From: Bathymodiolus brooksi
Lineage: Eukaryota; Mollusca; Bivalvia; Mytilida; Modiolidae
Direction of reading: 5' to 3'
DNA length: 64,000 nucleotides
Assembly (NCBI GenBank): GCA_963680875.1
Contig: OY804584.1
Coordinates: 95,872,031-95,936,030, forward strand
Part shown: positions 34,020-47,700 of the stretch, in pieces
How positions within the stretch are numbered: the stretch's first letter is position 1
Layout: every line of letters begins with the position of its first letter
Made by a program: the position numbers and the translations under genes
The notes under the pieces: generated by a model
What the model saw: only the letters and a program-made list of their open reading frames with translations
Databases searched by the model: none
What the model was told of the DNA's origin: nothing

Positions 34020-37000
34020 TAACATAAACTACTGAAGGACACCTTATGCTTAAAGCTGTGAAAGTGGCCGTTCATATAAACAACTGAAGGACACCTTATG
34101 CTTAAAGCTGTGAAAATGGCCGTTAATATAAACAACTGATGGGCACCCTATGCTTAAAACTGCGAGAGGAGCTGTTACCATGAACAACTGAAGGACACCT
34201 TATGTTTAAAACTGTGAGAGGGGCTGCTAACATAAACTACTGAAGGACACCTTATGCTTAAAGCTTTGAAAGTGGCCGTTAATATAAACAACTGATGGGC
34301 ACCCTATGCTTAAAACTGCGAGAGGAGCTGTTACCATGAACAACTGAAGGACACCTTATGCTTAAAACTGTGATAGCGGCTGTTAACATAAACTACTAAT
34401 GGACACCTTATGCTTAAAACTGTGATAGGAGCTGTTACCATAAACTACTGATGAACTGATGGGCACCCTATGCTTAAAACTGCGAGAGGAGCTGTTACCA
34501 TGAACAACTGAAGGACACCTTATGTTTAAAACTGTGAGAGGGCCTCTTAACATAAACAACTTATGGACACCTTATGCTTAAAACTGTGAGAGGGCCTGTT
34601 AACATAAACTACTGATATACACCTTATGCTTAAAACTGTGAGAGGGCCTGTTAACATAAACAAATTATGGACACCGTGTGTTTAAAACTGTGATAGCGGC
34701 TGTTAACATAAACTACTGATGAACACCTTATGCTTAAATCTGTGTGAGGAGCTGTTAACATAAACTACTGAAGGACACCCTATCCTTAAAACTGTGAGAG
34801 GGGCTGTTAACATAAACTACTGAAGGACACCTTATGCTTAAAACTGTGAGAGGGCCTGTTAACATAAACTACTGAAGGACACCTTATGCTTAAAACTGTG
34901 AGAGGGCCTGTTAACATAAACAACTTATGGACACCTTATGCTTAAAACTGTGAGAGGGCCTGTTAACATAAACAACTTAAGGACACCGTGTGTTTAAAAC
35001 TGTGATAGCGGCTGATAACATAAACTACTGATGAACACCTTATGCTTAAATCTGTGTGAGGAGCTGTTAACATAAACCACTGAAGGACACCCTATGCTTA
35101 AAACTGTGAGAGGGGCTGTTAACATAAACTACTGAAGGCCACCTTATGCTTAAAACTGTGAGAGTGGCTGTTAACATAAACTACTGAAGGACACCTTATG
35201 TTTAAAACTGTGAGAGGGCCTGTTAACATAAACAACTTATGGACACCTTATGCTTAAAACTGTGAGAGTGGCTGTTAACATAAACTACTGATATACACCT
35301 TATGTTTAAAACTGTGAGAGGGCCTGTTAACATAAACAACTTATGGACACCGTGTGTTTAAAACTGTGATAGCGGCTGTTAACATAAACTACTGATGAAC
35401 ACCTTATGCTTAAATCTGTGTGAGGAGCTGTTAACATAAACTACTGAAGGACACCCTATCCTTAAAACTGTGAGAGGGGCTGTTAACATAAACTACTGAA
35501 GGACACCTTATGCTTAAAACTGTGAGAGGGCCTGTTAGCATAAACTACTGAAGCACATCTTATGTTTAAAACTGTGAGAGGGCCTGTTAACATAAACAAC
35601 TTATTGACACCTTATGCTTAAAACTGTGAGAGGGCCTGTTAACATAAACAACTTATGGACACCGTGTGTTTAAAACTGTGATAGCGGCTGTTAACATAAA
35701 CTACTGAAGGACACCTTCTGCTAAAAACTTTGAGAGGGGCTGTCAATATAAACTACTGGTGGATACCTTGTGTTTAATATTGTAAGAGGGGCGGCTAACA
35801 TAAACTACTGATGGACACCATATGTTTAAAACTGTGAGAGGGGCTGTTAACATAAACTACTGATGTACACCTTATGTCTAAAGCTGTGAGAGGGACTGTT
35901 AACATAAACTACTGATGGACACCTTATGTTTAAAACTGTGAGAGGGCCTGTTAACATAAACTACTGATGGACACCTTATGCTTTAAACTGTGAGAGAGGA
36001 TGCTGACATAAAATACCAAAGGATACCTTATGCTTAAAACTGTGAGAGTGGCTGTTAACATAAATTACTGATGGTCACCTTATCCATAAAACTGTGCGAG
36101 GAGCTGTTACCATAAACAACTGATGGACACCTTATGTTTAAAACTGTGAGAGGGGCTGCTAACATAAACTACTGATGGACACCTTATGTTTAAAACTGTA
36201 ATAGCCGCTATGAACATAAATTACGGAAGGACACCTTATGAATAAAACTGTGAGAGGAGCTGTTACCATAAGCAACTTATGGTCACCTTATGCTTAAAAC
36301 GGTGAGAGGAACTGTTAACATAAACTACTGATGGACACCTTATGTTTAAAACTGTGATAGCGGCTATTAACATAAACTACTAATGGACACCTTATGCTTA
36401 AAACTGTGAGAGAAGCTGTTACCATAATCTACTGATGAACACCTTATGCTTAAAACTGTGAGAGGGGCTGCTAACATAAACTACTGAAGGACACCTTATG
36501 TTTAAAACTGTGATAGCGGCTGTTAACATAAACTACTAATGGACACCTTATGCTTAAAACTGTGAGAGAAGCTGTTACCATGAACAACTGATGGACACCT
36601 TATGTTTAAAACTGTGAGAGGGCCTGTTAACATAACAACTTATGGACACCTTATGCTTAAAACTGTGAGAGGGCCTGTTAACATAAACTTCTGATATACA
36701 CCTTATGCTTAAAGCTGTGAAAGTGGCCGTTAATATAAACAACTGATGGACACCCTATGCTTAAAACTGCGAGAGGAGCTGTTACCATGAACAGCTGAAG
36801 GACACCTTATGTTTAAAACTGAGAGAGGGCCTGTTAACATAAACAACTTATGGACACCTTATGCTTAAAACTGTGAGAGGGCCTGTTAACATAAACTACT
36901 GATATACACCTTATGCTTAAAACTGTGAGAGGGCCTGTTAACATAAACAACTTATGGACACCGTGTGTTTAAAACTGTGAGAGGGGCTGCTAACATAAAC

Positions 37001-38790
37001 TACTGAAGGACACCTTATGCTTAAAGCTGTGAAAGTGGCCGTTCATATAAACAACTGAAGGACACCTTATGCTTAAAGCTGAGAAATGGCCGTTAATATA
37101 AACAACTGATGGGCACCCTATGCTTAAAACTGCGAGAGGAGCTGTTACAATGAACAACTGAAGGACACCTTATGTTTAAAACTGTGAGAGGGGCTGCTAA
37201 CATAAACTACTGAAGGACACCTTATGCTTAAAGCTGTGAAAGTGGCCGTTAATATAAACAACTGATGGGCACCCTATGCTTAAAACTGCGAGAGGAGCTG
37301 TTACCATGAACAACTGAAGGACACCTTATGCTTAAAACTGTGATAGCGGCTGTTAACATAAACTACTAATGGACACCTTATGCTTAAAACTATGATAGGA
37401 GCTGTTACCATAAACTACTGATGAACTGATGGGCACCCTATGCTTAAAACTGTGAGAGGAGCTGTTACCATGAACAACTGAAGGACACCTTATGTTTAAA
37501 ACTGTGAGAGGGCCTCTTAACATAAACAACTTATGGACACCTTATGCTTAAAACTGTGAGAGGGCCTGTTAACATAAACTACTGATATACACCTTATGCT
37601 TAAAACTGTGAGAGGGCCTGTTAACATAAACAACTTATGGACACCGTGTGTTTAAAACTGTGATAGTGGCTGTTAACATAAACTACTGATGAACACCTTA
37701 TGCTTAAATCTGTGTGAGGAGCTGTTAACATAAACTACTGAAGGACACCCTATCCTTAAAACTGTGAGAGGGGCTGTTAACATAAACTACTGAAGGACAC
37801 CTTATGCTTAAAACTGTGAGAGGGCCTGTTAACATAAACTACTGAAGGACACCTTATGCTTAAAACTGTGAGAGGGCCTGTTAACATAAACAACTTATGG
37901 ACACCTTATGCTTAAAACTGTGAGAGGGCCTGTTAACATAAACAACTTAAGGACACCGTGTGTTTAAAACTGTGATAGCGGCTGTTAACATAAACTACTG
38001 ATGAACACCTTATGCTTAAATCTGTGTGAGGAGCTGTTAACATAAACCACTGAAGGACACCCTATGCTTAAAACTGTGAGAGGGGCTGTTAACATAAACT
38101 ACTGAAGGCCACCTTATGCTTAAAACTGTGAGAGTGGCTGTTAACATAAACTACTGAAGGACACTTTATGTTTAAAACTGTGAGAGGGCCTGTTAACATA
38201 AACAACTTATGGACACCTTATGCTTAAAACTGTGAGAGGGCCTGTTAACATAAACTACTGATATACACCTTATGTTTAAAACTGTGAGAGGGCCTGTTAA
38301 CATAAACAACTTATGGACACCGTGTGTTTAAAACTGTGATAGCGGCTGTTAACATAAACTACTGATGAACACCTTATGCTTAAATCTGTGTGAGGAGCTG
38401 TTAACATAAACTACTGAAGGACACCCTATCCTTAAAACTGTGAGAGGGGCTGTTAACATAAACTACTGAAGGACACCTTATGCTTAAAACTGTGAGAGGG
38501 CCTGTTAACATAAACTACTGAAGCACACCTTATGTTTAAAACTGTGAGAGGGCCTGCTAACATAAACAACTTATGGACACCTTATGCTTAAAACTGTGAG
38601 AGGGCCTGTTAACATAAACAACTTATGGACACCGTGTGTTTAAATCTGTGATAGCGGCTGTTAACATAAACTACTGAAGGACACCTTCTGCTAAAAACTT
38701 TGAGAGGGGCTGTCAATATAAACTACTGGTGGATACCTTGTGTTTAATATTGTAAGAGGGGCGGCTAACATAAACTACTGATGGACACCA
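34020..38790 (+). repeat. higher-order repeat of 2,970 bp, about 1.6 copies
   Basis: 'gtggccgttcat' at about 34,064 recurs near 37,035. The 60-bp tag monomer recurs at 34,451 and 37,421, and 'acaccttctg' at 35,711 and 38,681, all 2,970-2,971 bp apart. The second copy stops near 38,790, where 'caccatatgtttaaaactg' is joined to 'cgagaggagctgttacaatg'. That is a junction between different parts of the unit and shows recombination within a monomer. Confidence 0.85.
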
Positions 38791-41700
38791 TATGTTTAAA
38801 ACTGCGAGAGGAGCTGTTACAATGAACAACTGAAGGACACCTTATGTTTAAAACTGTGAGAGGGGCTGCTAACATAAACTACTGAAGGACACCTTATGCT
38901 TAAAGCTGTGAAAGTGGCCGTTAATATAAACAACTGATGGGCACCCTATGCTTAAAACTGCGAGAGGAGCTGTTACCATGAACAACTGAAGGACACCTTA
39001 TGCTTAAAACTGTGATAGCGGCTGTTAACATAAACTACTAATGGACACCTTATGCTTAAAACTGTGATAGGAGCTGTTACCATAAACTACTGATGAACTG
39101 ATGGGCACCCTATGCTTAAAACTGCGAGAGGAGCTGTTACCATGAACAACTGAAGGACACCTTATGTTTAAAACTGTGAGAGGGCCTCTTAACATAAACA
39201 ACTTATGGACACCTTATGCTTAAAACTGTGAGAGGGCCTGTTAACATAAACTACTGATATACACCTTATGCTTAAAACTGTGAGAGGGCCTGTTAACATA
39301 AACAACTTATGGACACCGTGTGTTTAAAACTGTGATAGCGGCTGTTAACATAAACTACTGATGAACACCTTATGCTTAAATCTGTGTGAGGAGCTGTTAA
39401 CATAAACTACTGAAGGACACCCTATCCTTAAAACTGTGAGAGGGGCTGTTAACATAAACTACTGAAGGACACCTTATGCTTAAAACTGTGAGAGGGCCTG
39501 TTAACATAAACTACTGAAGGACACCTTATGCTTAAAACTGTGAGAGGGCCTGTTAACATAAACAACTTATGGACACCTTATGCTTAAAACTGTGAGAGGG
39601 CCTGTTAACATAAACAACTTAAGGACACCGTGTGTTTAAAACTGTGATAGCGGCTGTTAACATAAACTACTGATGAACACCTTATGCTTAAATCTGTGTG
39701 AGGAGCTGTTAACATAAACCACTGAAGGACACCCTATGCTTAAAACTGTGAGAGGGGCTGTTAACATAAACTACTGAAGGCCACCTTATGCTTAAAACTG
39801 TGAGAGTGGCTGTTAACATAAACTACTGAAGGACACTTTATGTTTAAAACTGTGAGAGGGCCTGTTAACATAAACTACTGAAGGACACCTTATGCTTAAA
39901 ACTGTGAGAGGGCCTGTTAACATAAACAACTTATGGACACCGTGTGTTTAAATCTGTGATAGCGGCTGTTAACATAAACTACTGAAGGACACCTTCTGCT
40001 AAAAACTTTGAGAGGGGCTGTCAATATAAACTACTGGTGGATACCTTGTGTTTAATATTGTAAGAGGGGCGGCTAACATAAACTACTGATGGACACCATA
40101 TGTTTAAAACTGTGAGAGGGGCTGTTAACATAAACTACTGATGTACACCTTATGTCTAAAGCTGTGAGAGGGACTGTTAACATAAACTACTGATGGACAC
40201 CTTATGCTTTAATCTGTGAGAGAGGATGCTGACATAAAATACCAAAGGATACCTTATGCTTAAAACTGTGAGAGTGGCTGTTAACATAAACTACTGAAGG
40301 ACACCTTATGCTTAAAGCTGTGAAAGTGGCCGTTAATATAAACAACTGATGGGCACCCTATGCTTAAAACTGCGAGAGGAGCTGTTACCATGAACAACTG
40401 AAGGACACCTTATGCTTAAAACTGTGATAGCGGCTGTTAACATAAACTACTAATGGACACCTTATGCTTAAAACTGTGATAGGAGCTGTTACCATAAACT
40501 ACTGATGAACTGATGGGCACCCTATGCTTAAAACTGCGAGAGGAGCTGTTACCATGAACAACTGAAGGACACCTTATGTTTAAAACTGTGAGAGGGCCTC
40601 TTAACATAAACAACTTATGGACACCTTATGCTTAAAACTGTGAGAGGGCCTGTTAACATAAACTACTGATATACACCTTATGCTTAAAACTGTGAGAGGG
40701 CCTGTTAACATAAACAACTTATGGACACCGTGTGTTTAAAACTGTGATAGCGGCTGTTAACATAAACTACTGATGAACACCTTATGCTTAAATCTGTGTG
40801 AGGAGCTGTTAACATAAACTACTGAAGGACACCCTATCCTTAAAACTGTGAGAGGGGCTGTTAACATAAACTACTGATGTACACCTTATGTCTAAAGCTG
40901 TGAGAGGGACTGTTAACATAAACTACTGATGGACACCTTATGCTTTAATCTGTGAGAGATGATGATGACATAAAATACCAAAGGATACCTTATGCTTAAA
41001 ACTGTGAGAGTGGCTGTTAACATAAACTACTGATGGTCACCTTATCCCTAAAACTGTGCGAGGAGCTGTTACCATAAACAACTGATGGACACCTTATGTT
41101 TAAAACTGTGAGAGGGGCTGCTAACATAAACTACTGATGGACACCTTATGTTTAAAACTGTAATAGCCGCTATGAACATAAATTACGGAAGGACACCTTA
41201 TGATTAAAACTGTGAGAGGAACTGTTAACATAAACTACTGATGGACACCTTATGCTTAAAACTGTGATAGCGGCTATTAACATAAACTACTAATGGACAC
41301 CTTATGCTTAAAACTGTGAGAGAAGCTGTTACCATAAACTACTGATGAACACCTTATGTTTAAAACTGTGAGAGGGGCTGCTAACATAAACTACTGAAGG
41401 ACACCTTATGTTTAAAACTGTGATAGCGGCTGTTAACATAAACTACCAATGGACACCTTATGCTTAAAACTGTGAGAGAAGCTGTTATCATGAACAACTG
41501 ATGGACACCTTATGTTTAAAACTGTGAGAGGGCCTGTTAACATAAACTTCTGATATACACCTTATGCTTAAAGCTGTGAAAGTGGCCGTTAATATAAACA
41601 ACTGATGGACACCCTATGCTTAAAACTGCGAGAGGAGCTGTTACCATGAACAACTGAAGGACACCTTATGTTTAAAACTGTGAGAGGGCCTGTTAACATA

Positions 41701-44700
41701 AACAACTTATGGACACCTTATGTTTAAAACTGTAATAGCCGCTATGAACATAAATTACGGAAGGACACATTATGATTAAAACTGTGAGAGGAACTGTTAA
41801 CATAAACTACTGATGGACACCTTATGCTTAAAACTGTGATAGCGGCTATTAACATAAACTACTAATGGACACCTTATGCTTAAAACTGTGAGAGAAGCTG
41901 TTACCATAAACTACTGATGAACACCTTATGTTTAAAACTGTGAGAGGGGCTGCTAACATAAACTACTGAAGGACACCTTATGTTTAAAACTGTGATAGCG
42001 GCTGTTAACATAAACTACCAATGGACACCTTATGCTTAAAACTGTGAGAGAAGCTGTTACCATGAACAACTGATGGACACCTTATGTTTAAAACTGTGAG
42101 AGGGCCTGTTAACATAAACTTCTGATATACACCTTATGCTTAAAGCTGTGAAAGTGGCCGTTAATATAAACAACTGATGGACACCCTATGCTTAAAACTG
42201 CGAGAGGAGCTGTTACCATGAACAACTGAAGGACACCTTATGTTTAAAACTGTGAGAGGGGCTGTTAACATAAACTACTGAAGGATACCTCATGCTTAAA
42301 GCTGTGAGAGGAGCTGTTAACATAAACTACTGAAGGACACCGTATGCTTAAAACTTTGAGAGGGGCTGTTAACATAATCTACTGGTGGATACCTTGTGTT
42401 TAAAAATGTGAGAGGGCCTGTTAACATAAATTACTGATGGAGACCTTATGTTTAAAACTATGAGAGGGGCTGTTAACATAAACTACTGATGGACACTTTA
42501 TGCTTAAAACTGTGAAAGGGGTTGTTAACCTAAACTACTGATGGACACCTTCTGCTAAAAACTTTGAGAGGGGCTGTCAATATAAACTACTGGTGGATAC
42601 CTTGTGTTTAAAATTGTAAGAGGGGCGGCTAACATAAACTACTAGTGTACACCATATGTTTAAAACTGTGAGAGGGGCTGTTAACATAAACTACTGATGC
42701 ACACGTTATGTCTAAAGCTGTGAGAGTGACTGTTAACATAAACTACTGATGGACACCTTATGTTTAAAACTGTGAGAGGGCCTGTTAGCATAAACTACTG
42801 ATGGACAACTTATGCTTTAAACTGTGAGAGAGGATGCTGACATAAATTACCAAAGGATACCTTATGCTTAAAACTGTGAGAGTGGCTGTTAACATAAACT
42901 ACTAATGGACACCTTATGCTTAAAACTGTGAGAGGGGATGTTAACATAAGCTACTGAAGGACACATTATGTTTAAAACTGTGAGAGGGGCTGTTAACATA
43001 AACTACTGATGGATGCCTTATGTTTAAAACAGAGAGATTGGCTGCTAACATAAACTACTGATGGTCACCTTATTGCTAAAACTTTGAGAGGAACATTTAA
43101 TATAAACTACTGATAGACACATTATGTTAAAACTGTGAGAGGGGCTGTAATCATAAACTACTGATGGAGACATTGTGCCTAGTGCTGTGAGAGGGGCTGT
43201 TAACATAAACTAGTGATGTAAATCTTATGCTTAAATCTTTGAGAGGGACTGTCAACATAAACTACTAATGGACATCTTATGGTTTAAACTGTAATAGAGG
43301 CTGTTAATATAAACTACTGAAGGACACCTTATGCTTAAAACTGTGAGAGGGGCTGTTAACATAAACTACTGATGGTCACCTTATCCTTAAAACTGTGAGA
43401 GGAACTGTTACCATGAACAACTGATGGACACCTTATGTTTAAAACTGTAATAGCCGCTATGAACATAAATTACGGAAGGACACCTTATGCTTAAAACTGT
43501 GAGAGAAGCTGTTACCATGAACAACTGATGAACACCTTATGCTTAAAACTGTGAGAGGTGCTGCTAACATAAACTACTGAAGGACACCTTATGCTTAAAG
43601 CTGTGAAAATGGCCGTTAATATAAACAACTGATGGGCACCCTATGCTTAAAACTGCGAGAGGAGCTGTTACCATGAACAACTGAAGGACACCTTATGCTT
43701 AAAACTGTGAGAGGGGCTGCTAACATAAACTACTGAAGGACACCTTATGCTTAAAGCTGTGAAAGTGGCCGTTAATATAAACAACTGATGGGCACCCTAT
43801 GCTTAAAACTGCGAGAGGAGCTGTTACCATGAACAACTGAAGGACACCTTATGCTTAAAACTGTGATAGCGGCTGTTAACATAAACTACTAATGGACACC
43901 TTATGCTTAAAACTGTGATAGGAGCTGTTACCATAAACTACTGATGAACTGATGGGCACCCTATGCTTAAAACAGCGAGAGGAGCTGTTACCATGAACAA
44001 CTGAAGGACACCTTATGTTTAAAACTGTGAGAGGGCCTCTTAACATAAACAACTTATGGACACCTTATGCTTAAAACTGTGAGAGGGCCTGTTAACATAA
44101 ACTACTGATATACACCTTATGCTTAAAATTGTGAGAGGGCCTGTTAACATAAACAACTTATGGACACCGTGTGTTTAAAACTGTGATAGCGGCTGTTAAC
44201 ATAAACTACTGATGAACACCTTATGCTTAAATCTGTGTGAGGAGCTGTTAACATAAACTACTGAAGGACACCCTATCCTTAAAACTGTGAGAGGGGCTGT
44301 TAACATAAACTACTGAAGGACACCTTATGCTTAAAACTGTGAGAGGGCCTGTTAACATAAACTACTGAAGGACACCTTATGCTTAAAACTGTGAGAGGGC
44401 CTGTTAACATAAACAACTTATGGACACCTTATGCTTAAAACTGTGAGAGGGCCTGTTAACATAAACAACTTAAGGACACCGTGTGCTTAAAACTGTGATA
44501 GCGGCTGTTAACATAAACTACTGATGAACACCTTATGCTTAAATCTGTGTGAGGAGCTGTTAACATAAACCACTGAAGGACACCCTATGCTTAAAACTGT
44601 GAGAGGGGCTGTTAACATAAACTACTGAAGGCCACCTTATGCTTAAAACTGTGAGAGTGGCTGTTAACATAAACTACTGAAGGACACTTTATGTTTAAAA

Positions 44701-47700
44701 CTGTGAGAGGGCCTGTTAACATAAACTACTGAAGGACACCTTATGTTTAAAACTGTGAGAGGGCCTGTTAACATAAACAACTTATGGACACCTTATGCTT
44801 AAAACTGTGAGAGGGCCTGTTAACATAAACTACTGATATACACCTTATGTTTAAAACTGTGAGAGGGCCTGTTAACATAAACAACTTATGGACACCGTGT
44901 GTTTAAAACTGTGATAGCGGCTGTTAACATAAACTACTGATGAACACCTTATGCTTAAATCTGTGTGAGGAGCTGTTAACATAAACTACTGAAGGACACC
45001 CTATCCTTAAAACTGTGAGAGGGGCTGTTAACATAAACTACCGAAGGACACCTTATGCTTAAAACTGTGAGAGGGCCTGTTAACATAAACTACTGAAGCA
45101 CACCTTATGTTTAAAACTGTGAGAGGGCCTGTTAACATAAACAACTTATGGACACCTTATGCTTAAAACTGTGAGAGGGCCTGTTAACATAAACAACTTA
45201 TGGACACCGTGTGTTTAAAACTGTGATAGCGGCTGTTAACATAAACTACTGAAGGACACCTTCTGCTAAAAACTTTGAGAGGGGCTGTCAATATAAACTA
45301 CTGGTGGATACCTTGTGTTTAATATTGTAAGAGGGGCGGCTAACATAAACTACTGATGGACACCATATGTTTAAAACTGTGAGAGGGGCTGTTAACATAA
45401 ACTACTGATGTACACCTTATGTCTAAAGCTGTGAGAGGGACTGTTAACATAAACTACTGATGGACACCTTATGTTTAAAACTGTGAGAGGGCCTGTTAAC
45501 ATAAACTACTGATGGACACCTTATGCTTTAATCTGTGAGAGAGGATGCTGACATAAAATACCAAAGGATACCTTATGCTTAAAACTGTGAGAGTGGCTGT
45601 TAACATAAACTACTGATGGTCACCTTATCTCTAAAACTGTGCGAGGAGCTGTTACCATAAACAATTGATGGACACCTTATGTTTAAAACTGTGAGAGGGG
45701 CTGCTAACATAAACTACTGATGGACACCTTATGTTTAAAACTGTAATAGCCGCTATGAACATAAATTACGGAAGGACACCTTATGATTAAAACTGTGAGA
45801 GGAACTGTTAACATAAACTACTGATGGACACCTTATGCTTAAAACTGTGATAGCGGCTATTAACATAAACTACTAATGGACACCTTATGCTTAAAACTGT
45901 GAGAGAAGCTGTTACCATAAACTACTGATGAACACCTTATGTTTAAAACTGTGAGAGGGGCTGCTAACATAAACTACTGAAGGACACCTTATGTTTAAAA
46001 CTGTGATAGCGGCTGTTAACATAAACTACCAATGGACACCTTATGCTTAAAACTGTGAGAGAAGCTGTTACCATGAACAACTGATGGACACCTTATGTTT
46101 AAAACTGTGAGAGGGCCTGTTAACATAACAACTTATGGACACCTTATGCTTAAAACTGTGAGAGGGCCTGTTAACATAAACTTCTGATATACACCTTATG
46201 CTTAAAGCTGTGAAAGTGGCCGTTAATATAAACAACTGATGGACACCCTATGCTTAAAACTGCGAGAGGAGCTGTTACCATGAACAACTGAAGGACACCT
46301 TATGTTTAAAACTGTGAGAGAGCCTGTTAACATAATCAACTTATGGACACCTTATGCTTAAAACTGTGAGAGGGCCTGTTAACATAAACAACTTATGGAC
46401 ACCGTGTGTTTAAAACTGTGATAGCGGCTGTTAACATAAACTACTGATGAACACTGTATGCTTAAATCTGTGTGAGGAGCTGTTAACATAAACTACTGAA
46501 GGACACCCTATGCTTAAAACTGTGAGAGGGGTTGCTAACATAAACTACTGAAGGACACCTTATGCTTAAAACTGTGAGAGTGCCTGTTAACATAAACTAC
46601 TGAAGGACACCTTATGCTTAAAACTGTGAGAGGGCCTGTTAACATAAACAACTTATGGACACCTTATGCTTAAAACTGTGAGAGGGCCTGTTAACATAAA
46701 CTACTGATATACACCTTATGTTTAAAACTGTGTGAGGGCCTGTTAACATAAATAACTGATGGGCACCCTATGCTTAAAGATGTGAGAGGAGCTGTTAATA
46801 TAAACTACTGATGGACACCATGTTTAAAACTGTGAGAGGGGCTGTTAACATAAACTACTGAAGGATACCTCATGCTTAAAGCTGTGAGAGGAGCTGTTAA
46901 CATAAACTACTGAAGGACACCGTATGCTTAAAACTTTGAGAGGGGCTGTTAACATAATCTACTGGTGGATATCTTGTGTTTAAAAATGTGAGAGGGCCTG
47001 TTAACATAAATTACTGATGGAGACCTTATGTTTAAAACTATGAGAGGGGCTGTTAACATAAACTACTGATGGACACTTTATGCTTAAAACTGTGAAAGGG
47101 GTTGTTAACCTAAACTACTGATGGACACCTTCTGCTAAAAACTTTGAGAGGGGCTGTCAATATAAACTACTGGTGGATACCTTGTGTTTAAAATTGTAAG
47201 AGGGGCGGCTAACATAAACTACTGGTGTACACCATATGTTTAAAACTGTGAGAGGGGCTGTTAACATAAACTACTGATGTACACGTTATGTCTAAAGCTG
47301 TGAGAGGGACTGTTAACATAAACTACTGATGGACACCTTATGTTTAAAACTGTGAGAGGGCCTGTTAGCATAAACTACTGATGGACAACTTATGCTTTAA
47401 ACTGTGAGAGAGGATGCTGACATAAATTACCAAAGGATACCTTATGCTTAAAACTGTGAGAGTGGCTGTTAACATAAACTACTAATGGACACCTTATGCT
47501 TAAAACTGTGAGAGGGGATGTTAACATAAGCTACTGAAGGACACATTATGTTTAAAACTGTGAGAGGGGCTGTTAACATAATATACTGATGGATGCCTTA
47601 TGTTTAAAACAGAGAGATTGGCTGCTAACATAAACTACTGATGGTCACCTTATTGCTAAAACTGTGAGAGGAACTTTTAATATAAACTACTGATAGACAC

